Assembly (NCBI RefSeq): GCF_001447195.1
Contig: NZ_LFRI01000260.1
Coordinates: 1 to 64,000 of the forward strand
Direction: 5' to 3'
Source of the DNA: Aquabacterium parvum
Lineage (GTDB): Bacteria > Pseudomonadota > Gammaproteobacteria > Burkholderiales > Burkholderiaceae_C
DNA length: 64,000 bases
Shown here: positions 17,100 to 26,255 of the stretch, piece after piece
Layout of the letters: the number at the start of each line of letters is the position of its first letter
Numbering within the stretch: position 1 is the first letter of the stretch
Program-made: the position numbers and the translations under genes
The notes under the pieces: model-generated
The model's database searches: none
The model's input: the letters and a program-made list of their open reading frames with translations, nothing else
Told to the model about the DNA's origin: nothing

Positions 17100-17561
17100 A
17101 TGAGCGTAGTTCCTTACGAAGAACCATCCACGTCCGTACTGGGCAGATGCCTTTCGCCCCAGGAGTTGATCTCCTTCAACAAGGGCATCTTGCTGGAGGT
17201 GCTGAGCGCGTCTTCCGTCGCCACCGCAACGGTGACCTACTCCGGGGCGGGCGACGAAGGGCAAGTCAACGAGGTTTGCACAGAGCCTTGCATTGACCTC
17301 TCGGTTCAAATTTCCATGCTGCACGAGCGCGCCGCCTACCAAGCTGAGCGCGGATGGATCAGGCACCAAGAGTTCAAGGCCATGTCCATCGAGGATGCTT
17401 TGACAGCCTTTGCCGAACACGTGATCGGGCAGAACCACAGCGGCTATGAGATCAATGACGGTGGCCACGGTGAGTTGGTGATGGATTGCCAGGGCGGTCG
17501 TGCGTGGCTGGACCATCACGATTGCTATGTCGAAACTGAACAGACGGTGACCGAGCTATGA
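17100..17561 (+). CDS. DUF6878-like protein
   Basis: 153 residues from the ATG at 17100. The motif pattern TVTYSGAGDEGQVNEV, AEHVIGQNHSGYEINDGGHG, then LDHHDCYVETE corresponds to the family with a GxGDxGQ start, a G(W/Y)ENNDGxxGE middle and a strand-rich end (DUF6878). These proteins are typical of plasmids and ICEs. Its stop overlaps the next start by 4 bases. Confidence 0.65.
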   Translation: MSVVPYEEPSTSVLGRCLSPQELISFNKGILLEVLSASSVATATVTYSGAGDEGQVNEVCTEPCIDLSVQISMLHERAAYQAERGWIRHQEFKAMSIEDALTAFAEHVIGQNHSGYEINDGGHGELVMDCQGGRAWLDHHDCYVETEQTVTEL

Positions 17562-18319
17562 GAGCCCAAGTCTCATTAGCCTGCCTGCCTGGTCGACCAG
17601 TTCTTGAGGCCATGCGGTTTGTGACTGATAACGGCCTAGTGGAGCCCGTGTTTGGGAGTCTCGGGACGGATCATGTTCAACTGGTCCCCCAGTCTCGCGG
17701 TTGCATCGATGACGAGCTCGTCGACGTGCTTCAGGAGGCCTTTCCAGCCGTTCAGTTTCGACTGCACGCCAACGTGCGCCTGACGGTGGGGCAAAGACTG
17801 GCAGACCTTTCCAACTATGAATCGCATGCCGATTACTTCATTGAGGCAGCGCGGGTCAGCCAAAGGTTGAGGGCGCCTGTCTACTCCGCCCACAGCGGCC
17901 GGCGCCGGAATGCGACTTTTTCCCAGTTGGTGGACAACACCTTGCGCTGCCAGGACCTCTTCGGTTGTCCTGTCGCCATTGAGGGGCAGTACCCAAGTGC
18001 CCGAGGGGAGGAGTTGCTGGTGTCTAGCTGGGCTGAGTACGGGCAACTGCTCGAAGCGAACGTCTTTTTCGCCATCGATCTCTCGCATCTGAGCATCTTG
18101 GCCTCGGCCTCGGGTGATCGAAGCATGGCGTTGGTGCAGGAGCTGGTGAGTTCGCCGCGCTGCATCGAGGTCCATGTCAGCGACAACGATGGTCGATGGG
18201 ATCAACACAAGGTCTGCGACAGGCCGACCTGGTGGAGTTCGGTGCTCCCTTCCATCCACAAAAACTGTGTTGTCTTCTCCGAAGGCAACCACCGTTCCAA
18301 CATAGAAAGGTGCGTATGA
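17558..18319 (+). CDS. TIM-barrel sugar-isomerase/AP-endonuclease-2-like protein
   Basis: A 253-residue protein that looks like a xylose isomerase-like TIM barrel. Recognisable strands are APVYSAHSGRRR, GCPVAIEGQYPSARGEELLV, VFFAIDLSHLSILA and IEVHVSDNDGRWDQHKVC. The acidic and His residues in those strand ends (E in AIEGQ, D in AIDLSH, H in EVHVSD) are placed like the metal ligands of the family. It is coupled by ATGA at both ends, upstream to the DUF6878-like gene and downstream to 18316. A metabolic-looking enzyme within element genes is unusual. Substrate unknown. Confidence 0.65.
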   Translation: MRAQVSLACLPGRPVLEAMRFVTDNGLVEPVFGSLGTDHVQLVPQSRGCIDDELVDVLQEAFPAVQFRLHANVRLTVGQRLADLSNYESHADYFIEAARVSQRLRAPVYSAHSGRRRNATFSQLVDNTLRCQDLFGCPVAIEGQYPSARGEELLVSSWAEYGQLLEANVFFAIDLSHLSILASASGDRSMALVQELVSSPRCIEVHVSDNDGRWDQHKVCDRPTWWSSVLPSIHKNCVVFSEGNHRSNIERCV

Positions 18320-18876
18320 ATTTCGAAGAACTGATTAGCCAGGCTGACTACACGCTTGGCCATGAGGACCAGCCCTTCCAGGTCAACCATGCTGGGGTGG
18401 CTTTGATCCGAGATCTTCTGCCGCTCGCCGAGCGTGCCAGGGCGGCAATGGACAGGGCCTATGCCGGCTGTTGCGTGCTGGGTGTTTTGCTCGAATTCCC
18501 ATGGATTCGGGAGGTACGGTTGGTCGTGGCGGGTGACTTTGCCATTGACGATAACGGCCGTGGATACGCATACGCGGATGTGGAGGCGAAGGACCTTGTG
18601 CTTGACCCCGAGGCACTTGCCTTGTCGGCCGCAGGCGCCGATCAATCCGAGCAGGTACTGTTGGAGCAGATCGAGGATTGGCTCGATGACTTTTCCTGGG
18701 AGATCTACGAGGGATTCGGCGGCGACGAGCACGAGCTGGCGGATGTCGTCGTACTGCTTCAGCGTTCACTGTTGTCGGAACTGCCGGTCGAGCACGCTCG
18801 TAGCGGTGGCCGCCTGGCCGACTTGCTCGATGAAAGAGGCCTCATCAGCATCGGTGGGGATCCTGTGGCCAGCTGA
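18316..18876 (+). CDS. Hypothetical acidic protein
   Basis: A 186-residue acidic helical protein, translation start overlapping the previous stop (ATGA). The middle reads RLVVAGDFAIDDNGRGYAYA and the C-terminal part is helical (DLVLDPEALALSAAG). There is no membrane segment. Its stop lies eight bases before the transposon end, so the transposon landed directly downstream of this gene. Confidence 0.55.
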   Translation: MNFEELISQADYTLGHEDQPFQVNHAGVALIRDLLPLAERARAAMDRAYAGCCVLGVLLEFPWIREVRLVVAGDFAIDDNGRGYAYADVEAKDLVLDPEALALSAAGADQSEQVLLEQIEDWLDDFSWEIYEGFGGDEHELADVVVLLQRSLLSELPVEHARSGGRLADLLDERGLISIGGDPVAS

Positions 18877-18883
18877 TCCGCAC

Positions 18884-18921
18884 GAGGGTCTGCCGAGATA
18901 CGGGTCAAAATCCTACATAAG
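18884..18921. repeat. Tn3-family 38-bp terminal inverted repeat (left end)
   Basis: The 38 bases begin GAGGGTCTGCCGAGATACG and end TCCTACATAAG. The length, the GGGTCTG start and the TAAG end match Tn3-family ends (Tn3 ends with GTTAAG), and the CCGAGATA block resembles Tn4651-type ends. The five bases outside are CGCAC. I did not find the opposite repeat in the window. Confidence 0.65.
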
Positions 18922-19005
18922 CCATTGGAATCTAACCGCTGGCCGTTCTATGCGCGATTGGAATATGGAGCGCTGACGCCCACAGCCTCGGCGCGGCTGG
19001 ACGTC

Positions 19006-19350
19006 CTATTCGCCTGGCGACAAGGCCGCGAGCGGCGCGGTTCGATCAGCGGTGCGGCGCAAGACCGATACGACCTCTCTCACATCGTCAATGACGTCGG
19101 CCGCAGCTTCCGGCAACGACGTGCCGGTTGAGCTAGAAATCCCAGCCCCGTTGAGGACGGTGCTGGCCATGGCATGCAACTGAAGAAGTTGGTCCCTCAA
19201 CCCACCCTCGCCAGACAACTGGCGGACCACCTCGTCAATCTCGTCGACGCTTTGCAGCAGCAATCGGGTGTCGAACGAGCCCTGTGCGGCTTCGAGAGCC
19301 GCCGCGTCCACCATGCCGTGTGCCGTTTGAACAGAGGATTCGCTGGTCAT
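19006..19350 (-). CDS. Small TnpC-like transposon protein
   Basis: A 114-residue helical protein. Its start at 19350 overlaps the tnpA stop at 19347 (ATGA), so it follows tnpA in one transcript. The placement and size match TnpC of Tn4652, which lowers transposase levels. Sequence similarity was judged only by placement. The acidic C-terminal half (VIDDVREVVSVLRRT) may form a coil. Confidence 0.5.
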   Translation of the reverse strand: MTSESSVQTAHGMVDAAALEAAQGSFDTRLLLQSVDEIDEVVRQLSGEGGLRDQLLQLHAMASTVLNGAGISSSTGTSLPEAAADVIDDVREVVSVLRRTADRTAPLAALSPGE

Positions 19351-22300
19351 GACTGTCCTCGCCTTCCTTTACCCTTCGATGGGTCCTTGGCGACGCTCTC
19401 GGCGTTCGCCCTTGCCTGTCGGGCAGCCTGACGATACAGGGCGTCCTTCAGCCACGGTTCAACCGGCTTCTTCGGGTCCAGCGCGAAAGCCCCAAAGCGC
19501 TTTGTGTGCTGGCCGTAGGGACTCAGCCATGGGAAATCCTCCTCCCTGACCGGGTAGCCGCGAGAGATCAGATCCTCGATGACCATCATCGTGTCGACTG
19601 TGTTGTGCAACATCACGGCGGACGCCACGATGTCCTTGTGGCGTAAAGCCTTCTGCTGCTCGTTCGGATCGTTCTCCCAGACCCCGCCGCCGAAGTCGAG
19701 CCACTTAGAGAACGCGTGGTACTGCTCGATCTTGTTGGTCTGCCCCGTCACCTCCTGGCGCATCTCCTTGCTGTTGATCCAGCGCAGCAGATAGATCGTG
19801 CGCAAGACGCGGCCCAGCTCCCGAGCGGCTGCGTACACGCGGTTGCTGCGGCTGTTGTTGCTCAGCTTCCTGAGGATCACCGGCGAGGCCACATGGCCGG
19901 CCTCCATCGAGATCGCGATCTGCATCAGGTCCTTCCAATGGGACTTGATAAGGGCCCAGTCCACGACGTCGGTAAACAGCTTGTCGATGTGCTGGTACTT
20001 CGTCTTCCGGTCGACGCGGTAGAACTTCAGATCCTTCCAGCCGCGGATGCGAGGCATCAGGTCGATGCCACTGAGGTAGGTGAAGGCGAAGACGGTTTCC
20101 GACTGGCCATGGGTGTCTGAATAGACAGTGTCAGCCTGGACCGAAAGTCCCGCCTTCTGTAGGCCCTCGATCACGTACACCGCCTCCAGTACGCCAGGCG
20201 CGATGAAGTGGTGGAACACCGCCATGTAGTTGGTCGCCACGTGGCGATATGCCACGGCACCCATCTTCTTGTAGCGGAAGTGCATGCCGGCCAGTAGGTT
20301 CTGATCGTAGAAGTCGTAGTGCGTGCCGTCGGCGGCGACCTTGGTGGCATCACCCCAGTGCTTGGGCAGCGGCAACTGGAGGAACAACTCGCTCATCTCC
20401 CGGAACGCCGCATTGAGCTGGTCCAAGCTCATGTGCCGCCGATCTACGAACGAGAGCTGGTGCGCCGACATCTGGTTGACCAAGTGGCGCGAGGCCTGAA
20501 CGACGCCCATGCCGGTGCCGCGCGCCCAGTTCACGACCAGGTAGCGGGCCGTCGCATTTCGGATCTTGGCGTCGTCCCCGCTCAGCGGGCCGTAGTGCCG
20601 CGTGAAGTTGGTCCAGTGCTCGATGTTCTGCAGCACGTCCAGCAGATGGCGGGACGGCATCTTGGCCGCGACCGCGGTATTGAGCGCAATGGCCGATTGA
20701 GGCACCTCCCTGGCCTGGGCACGTCGCAGCGACGGCTCGCCCGTGGGCCCGATGGTGACGTCGGATGCATGGTGCGGAAACTCTGTGTCGACCTCCATGG
20801 CCGTGTCGCCGAGTTGCTTTTGCAGGTCCTCGACGAAGGCCTCGGAGGTCGCCGGAATGCCTGCCCTCTCACAGTACTCGCTCAGCAGCTTCAGGCATTC
20901 GCTCCACGGCATCATCTTCTTGCGGTCATCAGCGAACTGGTCCGAACCCGCGATGCACACGTCGCCACTGCGCAGCTCGGTGGCCAGATAGCTGAAGACG
21001 CAGACCTCCAAGAAGCGGCGATTGGTCGGATGGCCGTGGCCGCCCGACCGCAATACGAGCTTGTGCCACTGCGAGGTTGCAAACGACAGGTCGACCTCGT
21101 CCGCTATCCATTCGGCCTTGGCGCCCTGGTTAGCCAGCACGATCTGCAGCGCATCGATCAGGCTCTTGTCCTGGCTCGTCGAGCCAAACTCCACCGCCCT
21201 GGCCATGCGGAACAGGGGCGCCCGCCAGGAATTGAACGGCTTGCGCAGCAGGGGCAGGTAGTTCTTGCCGCTCCAGACGCGGATCGCTTCACAGTCGGCG
21301 CGCAACTGGTCCAGGCTGCCGTGCGGTGCCAGCAGCTCTCGCACCCGCTTGCCCGTCTCCTCGTCGGACAGATCTTCAGCCAGCAGCTCGAGCACCCGCT
21401 CCAGCTTGGCCACAAGCTCCTCGCTGAGTTCGCGCTGGCGCGCCTGCAGTTCTTTCAGCTCCTCCTGGGCGGCGTTGTGGCAGGCTGTCAGCCGACGGAT
21501 GAACATCTCCGCGATGTCGTCACGGGCGCGCACGCGCATCTGCCGGATCAGCGCCAGAGTCATCGTGTGGCGCTTGGCCTGCGAGAAGTCCTTCATTTCC
21601 CCGGCGTCGCGAGTCGTGGCCAGGTCGCAAAGGTACTTAAGCCTGGGCTGCGTCAAGCCTTCGAGGAGCGAGTCACTGTCCGGCAGCGATTCGAGCCAGC
21701 CAAGCTGCTCGAGCAGTTCATCAAGGTGCTGGCGCGACGCCTTCTTGGCCGACCGCTTCAGCTCGTTGTACCGGGTCTGCCAGTTGGATAACTCCGAGAT
21801 CAACAACTCGTCCAGCCAACGCCGCTGGTCGTTGGTGAGTTTGCGCTCGACCCCGTCGAAGATGGCTTGCTCGGCAGCCTCGTGCTCCTTCTCAGCAATC
21901 TTGTGAAGCGTGCTGAAGCTCGGCAGTTCGTAGTCCTTGATCACGAGTTCCGTGGTCAGCGCGTTGATGACGTCGACCACGGTGTTGACGACCGAGCTGG
22001 CTCTGCGCGCGATGCGAACAGCCTCGGCCCGGGGCTTGGGCCCGCTGTACGGCCGGATCTTCAGGAAGGCGCGAACCTTGTCGTGGTCACGATACAAGGC
22101 CCCGTTCCCGCTGGCCTCGGGATACCGGAGCTGCTGCTGGGGCGCGAAGCCCAAGCAGACGGCCACATGCTCGACCACCTCTGGCGGAATGCTCTCTGCA
22201 GGCTGGAAGAAGTGCAGGTACTGGAAGCACTTCAACTGCACCGTCAGCGACAGCCGACGGTCTTCACCGCGCGAACTTGCAGCGACCCACTCCACCTCGT

Positions 22301-22388
22301 CTTTCGACGGAGTGAACAGCTTCCGCAGCTTTTGCGGTGTTAGGAGACGAGGAAATCGAGGATAGGCGGTGCGCTCAACGCTCGCCAT
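19347..22388 (-). CDS. tnpA: Tn3-family transposase
   Basis: 1013 residues, the usual length for Tn3-family TnpA. Three catalytic acids can be seen: D in KVAADGTHYDFYDQN, D in TVYSDTHGQSETVF, and E in TNKIEQYHAFSKWLDFGGG near the C-terminus. The N-terminal YPRFPRLLTPQKLRKLFTP region is the family's DNA-end-binding domain. It acts on the 38-bp ends and makes cointegrates. The gene runs toward the left end repeat. It seems intact. Confidence 0.9.
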   Translation of the reverse strand: MASVERTAYPRFPRLLTPQKLRKLFTPSKDEVEWVAASSRGEDRRLSLTVQLKCFQYLHFFQPAESIPPEVVEHVAVCLGFAPQQQLRYPEASGNGALYRDHDKVRAFLKIRPYSGPKPRAEAVRIARRASSVVNTVVDVINALTTELVIKDYELPSFSTLHKIAEKEHEAAEQAIFDGVERKLTNDQRRWLDELLISELSNWQTRYNELKRSAKKASRQHLDELLEQLGWLESLPDSDSLLEGLTQPRLKYLCDLATTRDAGEMKDFSQAKRHTMTLALIRQMRVRARDDIAEMFIRRLTACHNAAQEELKELQARQRELSEELVAKLERVLELLAEDLSDEETGKRVRELLAPHGSLDQLRADCEAIRVWSGKNYLPLLRKPFNSWRAPLFRMARAVEFGSTSQDKSLIDALQIVLANQGAKAEWIADEVDLSFATSQWHKLVLRSGGHGHPTNRRFLEVCVFSYLATELRSGDVCIAGSDQFADDRKKMMPWSECLKLLSEYCERAGIPATSEAFVEDLQKQLGDTAMEVDTEFPHHASDVTIGPTGEPSLRRAQAREVPQSAIALNTAVAAKMPSRHLLDVLQNIEHWTNFTRHYGPLSGDDAKIRNATARYLVVNWARGTGMGVVQASRHLVNQMSAHQLSFVDRRHMSLDQLNAAFREMSELFLQLPLPKHWGDATKVAADGTHYDFYDQNLLAGMHFRYKKMGAVAYRHVATNYMAVFHHFIAPGVLEAVYVIEGLQKAGLSVQADTVYSDTHGQSETVFAFTYLSGIDLMPRIRGWKDLKFYRVDRKTKYQHIDKLFTDVVDWALIKSHWKDLMQIAISMEAGHVASPVILRKLSNNSRSNRVYAAARELGRVLRTIYLLRWINSKEMRQEVTGQTNKIEQYHAFSKWLDFGGGVWENDPNEQQKALRHKDIVASAVMLHNTVDTMMVIEDLISRGYPVREEDFPWLSPYGQHTKRFGAFALDPKKPVEPWLKDALYRQAARQARANAESVAKDPSKGKGRRGQS

Positions 22389-22738
22389 GGGCCGGCGGGC
22401 GCGACGTCACATCCCGACTGCCAAACGTGGAGGCAATCACCCTGGCGCAATCAGGTCGCGCAGGGGTTGGCGGTTCGGGCGGCAAACTTCCGATGAAAAC
22501 GGGCATAGAACAAACCTCAATGCTGTAGAACTTCGCCCCCGCGCTTGTCTCCACCCGTCGCCTCGTGAGCTCATCGGCTCTGTTTCAGTGCACCGTGGTG
22601 GTCGAGAGAAATGATAAGCAACACAGCTCGCCGTTGAACCTAGGGTTTGAGCGGAAGCCGCCGCTCTTCGACGCTCACGCAGCGAGCCCTTTGCCGTGAT
22701 CTGGGCTTTGCGCAACCGCTCGCCCTCGTTCGGCGACG
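22389..22738. other. 350-base interval upstream of tnpA
   Basis: No credible gene. It should hold the tnpA promoter. GC and codon patterns look like degraded sequence, without a clear remnant to name. Confidence 0.5.
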
Positions 22739-22865
22739 GTGATGGTGACCCAGGTGCCGATGCGGCCGCCGTCGTCCTCTTTCATCACTGGCGCGCTGAC
22801 TGTCTGCGCTGCCGCACTCTCGTTCTCCGCACACGCCCAGATCATCAAGATCGACGGCTCGTCCA
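22739..22865 (+). pseudogene. Possible truncated PstS-type phosphate-binding protein start
   Basis: The frame starts MMVTQVP and contains a signal-peptide-like stretch FITGALTVCAAALSFSAHAQ followed by IIKIDGSST, the usual start of mature PstS-like proteins. After that the similarity stops at once and the frame reads into unrelated DNA. It may be a gene fragment left by an insertion. The short match makes this tentative. Confidence 0.35.
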
Positions 22866-23011
22866 CCGGAGCGGAGTCGGCCAGCGCGTGCGCAGCCGGT
22901 ACGCCTTTATGCACGCCGCCGCTGGCTACAACGATCCGAACCAACCCCAGCCTGGCGCGTTCTTGTTTGAATCGCGAGCATGGCAAAGTACTCGGATGCG
23001 AAGGGTTAAGC

Positions 23012-23210
23012 ATGAAGCGAGTTCGAGTCGCCCCTGGCAAGTTTGTTGCCGTCCCCAATGACGTGGCGTAAAGGGCGCAGCGCATCTTCGATCGGGGTCT
23101 GACTCGTGACCAGGTTAGGGATCAGCGGCGATGGAACCAAAGGGCGCGACCGGTCTGATCGCGGGCTCCCCAAAGCCACTTGTGATCGCCAAGCCCTGGA
23201 CCGGTGCGGG
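23012..23210 (+). pseudogene. Decayed copy of the MKR-RVAPGKF small-protein family
   Basis: It starts MKRVRVAPGKFVAVPNDVA then hits TAA at 23069, but the same frame goes on with RAQRIFDRGLTRDQVR, and a +1 shift then gives MEPKGATGLIAGSPKPLVIAK. Together these follow the intact 79-residue protein at 46891-47130 from end to end. So the copy has one nonsense and one frameshift change. Confidence 0.75.
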
Positions 23211-23310
23211 CTGACGCTGGACGCGACGACCATCGAAGCCAGCGGCCGGCAGCGACGCCCGTGTGACCCGCTGGGTGCGAGCCTAGCGGGCCGAGCAAGA
23301 CGCCGCACCG

Positions 23311-23440
23311 CGTAGTGCAGCCTTCGTGCCGATGAGCTTCGAGCTGGGCGACGCCTTCCAGTTCGACTGGAGCTGCGAGTACGTCTTCGTCGGCGGCATA
23401 CGCCGACGGCTGCCGACAGCAGTACGGCGGGTCGGTGCAA
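23311..23440 (+). pseudogene. IS21-family transposase (IstA) remnant
   Basis: The frame RSAAFVPMSFELGDAFQFDW followed by SCEYVFVGGIRRRL is the DDE-core start typical of IS21-family IstA (the D after QF is the first catalytic acid). About 35 residues remain of about 500; both sides are lost. Confidence 0.65.
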
Positions 23441-23457
23441 TGCCAGGCTCCGGTGAT

Positions 23458-23760
23458 TCACGCGAACTCCCCTTGGCGGATAACCGGACTGATCCAGAAG
23501 CGCACACCGGTGAGCGCCAGTTCGAATTGCAGGTGCTTGAGAAGCTCCTCCATTCTTTCGGCGGGCACGATTGCCTTGACCAAGGCTGCAATACCGCCCG
23601 CAAGGCCTCCGTCATCATCCAGGTCGAAATGCTCGAACCCATGGGCGTAGACGGGCGAACAGAGATATGTCCTGCACACGCCGGAGGAGACAAGCGCACT
23701 GACAGTTCGCTCCTCCATAGCTATCGGCGCAAGCAGGTTCAGACATTGCATATCAGTCAT
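23458..23760 (-). CDS. DUF3240 family protein, metal-efflux associated
   Basis: 100 residues from the ATG at 23760. The pattern MTDMQCLNLLAPIAMEERTV, then ERMEELLKHLQFELALTGVR, then FWISPVIRQGEF matches DUF3240, a PII-like ferredoxin-fold family of about 100 residues often next to CzcA-type pumps. It ends the minus-strand metal-resistance run that starts at 33774. Role in metal efflux unproven. Middle segment FEHFDLDDDGG is acidic and may bind cations. Confidence 0.7.
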   Translation of the reverse strand: MTDMQCLNLLAPIAMEERTVSALVSSGVCRTYLCSPVYAHGFEHFDLDDDGGLAGGIAALVKAIVPAERMEELLKHLQFELALTGVRFWISPVIRQGEFA

Positions 23761-23916
23761 GAGGGTCCTTGAACGTTTTCCCGACAAAGCAGCAAGCTCG
23801 GTCAACCTCAAGAGCACTTTGGCACCCCCCCGGACAGAGTCCGGGTGGGTCGACTACGAATCTGTCGTCAGCGGAGCAATGGCGTTAACTGGCCGACATA
23901 TTGCTAGCTTGAAAAG

Positions 23917-24315
23917 TCAAGGCGCCAGCAACTTACTGACAAGCGACGCATTGCGGTAGGCCACCGCCAGCGCGTTCCTTATCCAGCCTTCCGCGCGACC
24001 ACCCGCGATATGAAAGTTCGCGATCTCGAGGACATGTTTGAGCTTGAGCGCAGCCGCGTGGATCTCCGAACTGTCGTGTTCCAGTGAAATCTCCAGCCTG
24101 AGAATCTCCACGTGCCGGTCCGCATCGCGCAGATGGCTGCGCAACTGGCGCTGCCAAGGCTTGGACGGAGGGAGCCTCTCCAGCAAGGCCTGCACGATGA
24201 CATCCACGTCGTTGATGCCCTTGCCGATCGCCTCAAAGTGAGCCGCGGCGGACTCTGGCGGGAAGTCCGATTCCGCCACTTGCGTCCCAACGTCCAGCAG
24301 GAGTTTTTGCGTCAC
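23917..24315 (-). CDS. KPWQRQL-family small helical protein, copy A
   Basis: A 132-residue helical protein, start overlapping the lipoprotein stop (ATGA). The core NDVDVIVQALL, KPWQRQLRSHLRDADRHVEI and LRLEISLEH matches the protein at 44212 and a fragment at 47288. The first 40 residues are specific to this copy. Function unknown. It is coupled to the upstream gene, as is the copy after tnpT. Confidence 0.7.
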   Translation of the reverse strand: MTQKLLLDVGTQVAESDFPPESAAAHFEAIGKGINDVDVIVQALLERLPPSKPWQRQLRSHLRDADRHVEILRLEISLEHDSSEIHAAALKLKHVLEIANFHIAGGRAEGWIRNALAVAYRNASLVSKLLAP

Positions 24316-24857
24316 TCGCGCACGCCCAGCTTGACGTCAGCCACGAGCCGACTCTTCATCGCCCTGTCTCGAAACGAGGGGTCGCCCATCTCCAACCGGT
24401 ACCACTCGTTCCAGATCCACAGGCTGCCGACCAGATCCACGAACAGCACTTGTCCGGCGTCGCCCTGGACCTGTAGCACTCCATGCCCTTTGGCCCAGTT
24501 AAAGACCAGGAGGTGCTTTCCAGGCGGCACGGCGATCCGAATCAGCGAAGCCGGGATGGTCGTCACCAACCGCTCCCCGGCAATGCCCACCTTGACCCTA
24601 TTGGCGGCATCTCCCCACCGGTGGCGGACGAGATAGATGGTCAGCTGACCGGCGACCGGCTCGAACCGCTTGGCTCGCGATTCGGCTTCTTCGTCAGGGA
24701 CGGCTTCCGGCGTGCATATCGCCTTGATCCCGGGGCCATTCCTCGCGCGGTAGCACTGCGGTCCCACGGAGCTGCCCCGCAGGAAGCTTGCGCAACCGGG
24801 CAGTAGCAAGCTCCCGGTGACGCAGCTCATCCAAGCCAGTACTGCGCGCCTGTCCAT
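24312..24857 (-). CDS. Putative lipoprotein, DUF2846-like
   Basis: A 181-residue protein. The N-terminus MDRRAVLAWMSCVTGSLLLP then GCAS is a lipobox (LLPGC), so the Cys at about residue 22 is the lipidation site. The rest carries LTIYLVRHRWGDAANRV and VPPGKHLLVFNW, as in DUF2846-type periplasmic domains. It lies between the MFS gene and copy A of the small helical family in the metal run. Confidence 0.7.
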   Translation of the reverse strand: MDRRAVLAWMSCVTGSLLLPGCASFLRGSSVGPQCYRARNGPGIKAICTPEAVPDEEAESRAKRFEPVAGQLTIYLVRHRWGDAANRVKVGIAGERLVTTIPASLIRIAVPPGKHLLVFNWAKGHGVLQVQGDAGQVLFVDLVGSLWIWNEWYRLEMGDPSFRDRAMKSRLVADVKLGVRE

Positions 24858-24861
24858 GACT

Positions 24862-26181
24862 TCAGCTCCTTGGCCACCGCTGATGCTGGTCGTCGATCAC
24901 GTATGCATGTGAGTGCTGCCGAGCGTCGTCCACGGCCGGGCTCTGCAGGTGCTCATCGCCTTCTTTCAGATCACCGTGGGTATGAGGAACCTCCACCGGA
25001 TCGTCCTTGGGCCAAAGCCAGAGACTCGCGAACGTGGTCACTCCCGCCAGAATGCCCAGAGCGATGAAGCTGGCGTTCAGGCCGGCCTTGGCGCCCAGCC
25101 ATCCGGCGACCGGGTAGGTGATGAGCCAACAGGCGTGCGAAAGCGCGAACTGCGCGGCGAAAAGCGCTGGTCGGTCCTGCTCGCTGGCCGAGCGGCGCAG
25201 CAGCCTGCCGGACGGCGTTTGAGCGAGGGAGTAGCCCATGCCCAACAGCAGCCACAGCACCACGAGCGCCGCATAGTTGCCCGTCGCCAAGGGTCCAAGC
25301 AGCAGGCCGATGGTCAGGACAGACGCGCCAAAGACCATGACGCGCCGGTCGGGCAAGCGCTCCAGGAGCTTGGGTAGCCCAAGGGCAATCAGCATGGAGC
25401 CGCCGCCGAAGGCCGCCAGTGCGCCGGCCGTGAAACGCTGGTTGAGCTGCAGCTGGCTCTGCACCAGCACCACCGTGTTGACGATGACCATGGCGCTGGC
25501 GGACGCGACAGCGAGGTTCAACGCTAGCAAGCCGCGCAGCCGCGGTGTGGAGAGGTAGATGCGGCTGCCGCGCGTGGTGCGCTCGTAGATGCTGCGCCGC
25601 GGCGGCTGCTTTGCCTTGGGGAGCACGGTAGAGACAACCAGTACGGCCGAGGCGACGAAACCCACAACCGTCCCAAGGAAAAGGCTGTGGAAGCTGACCA
25701 CGGTCAGCAGTGCTGCAGCCAGCGCCGGACTGGCCAGGCTCTCAAGGTCATAGGCCAGGCGCGATAGCGACAAGGCCTTGGTGTAGTCCGCCTCCTTGGG
25801 CAGCACATCAGGGATCGTCGCCTGGAATGTGGGCGTGAAACCCGCAGAGGCCGACTGCAACACGAAGATCAGCACGTAGACCTGCCAGATCTCCGTGACG
25901 AAGGGCAGCACCAGCGCGACGGCGGCGCGCACGAGGTCCAGCGCAACCAGCAAGGTGCGGCGCGGCACCCTGTCGGCAAACGCCGAGGCGATGGGTGCGA
26001 CGCCGATGTAGGCCACCATCTTGATGGCCAGCGCGGTGCCGAGCACTGCGCCCGCGTCCGCACCTGCCAAGTCGAAGGCCAGCAGGCCCAGTGCGACGGT
26101 GGCCAGCCCTGTTCCGACCAGCGCAATGACCTGGGCGAAGAAAAGGTGGCGGTACGTCCGATTGGCAAGGACATCCAACAT
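24862..26181 (-). CDS. MFS transporter, NreB-like
   Basis: 439 residues from the ATG at 26181. About 12 hydrophobic segments; the MFS motif A region is ASAFADRVPRRTLL, in loop 2-3. The C-terminal tail is His-rich (VEVPHTHGDLKEGD; ARQHSHAYVIDDQHQ), which is a mark of nickel exporters such as NreB. In a metal-efflux operon the likely job is Ni2+ or Co2+ export through the inner membrane. Substrate not shown by sequence. Confidence 0.7.
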   Translation of the reverse strand: MLDVLANRTYRHLFFAQVIALVGTGLATVALGLLAFDLAGADAGAVLGTALAIKMVAYIGVAPIASAFADRVPRRTLLVALDLVRAAVALVLPFVTEIWQVYVLIFVLQSASAGFTPTFQATIPDVLPKEADYTKALSLSRLAYDLESLASPALAAALLTVVSFHSLFLGTVVGFVASAVLVVSTVLPKAKQPPRRSIYERTTRGSRIYLSTPRLRGLLALNLAVASASAMVIVNTVVLVQSQLQLNQRFTAGALAAFGGGSMLIALGLPKLLERLPDRRVMVFGASVLTIGLLLGPLATGNYAALVVLWLLLGMGYSLAQTPSGRLLRRSASEQDRPALFAAQFALSHACWLITYPVAGWLGAKAGLNASFIALGILAGVTTFASLWLWPKDDPVEVPHTHGDLKEGDEHLQSPAVDDARQHSHAYVIDDQHQRWPRS

Positions 26182-26255
26182 GGCGGTGCTCCGCGAAAGG
26201 GGGACAGACGCCAGCAGGCGCAATGCCTGCTGGCGCCGCAACGGTCAAAGACCGA

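Noticed and set aside
20319-21791. 490-codon plus-strand frame opposite tnpA
   Set aside because: It lies wholly inside the intact transposase gene on the other strand; composition is typical of a GC-rich shadow and it lacks a ribosome site.
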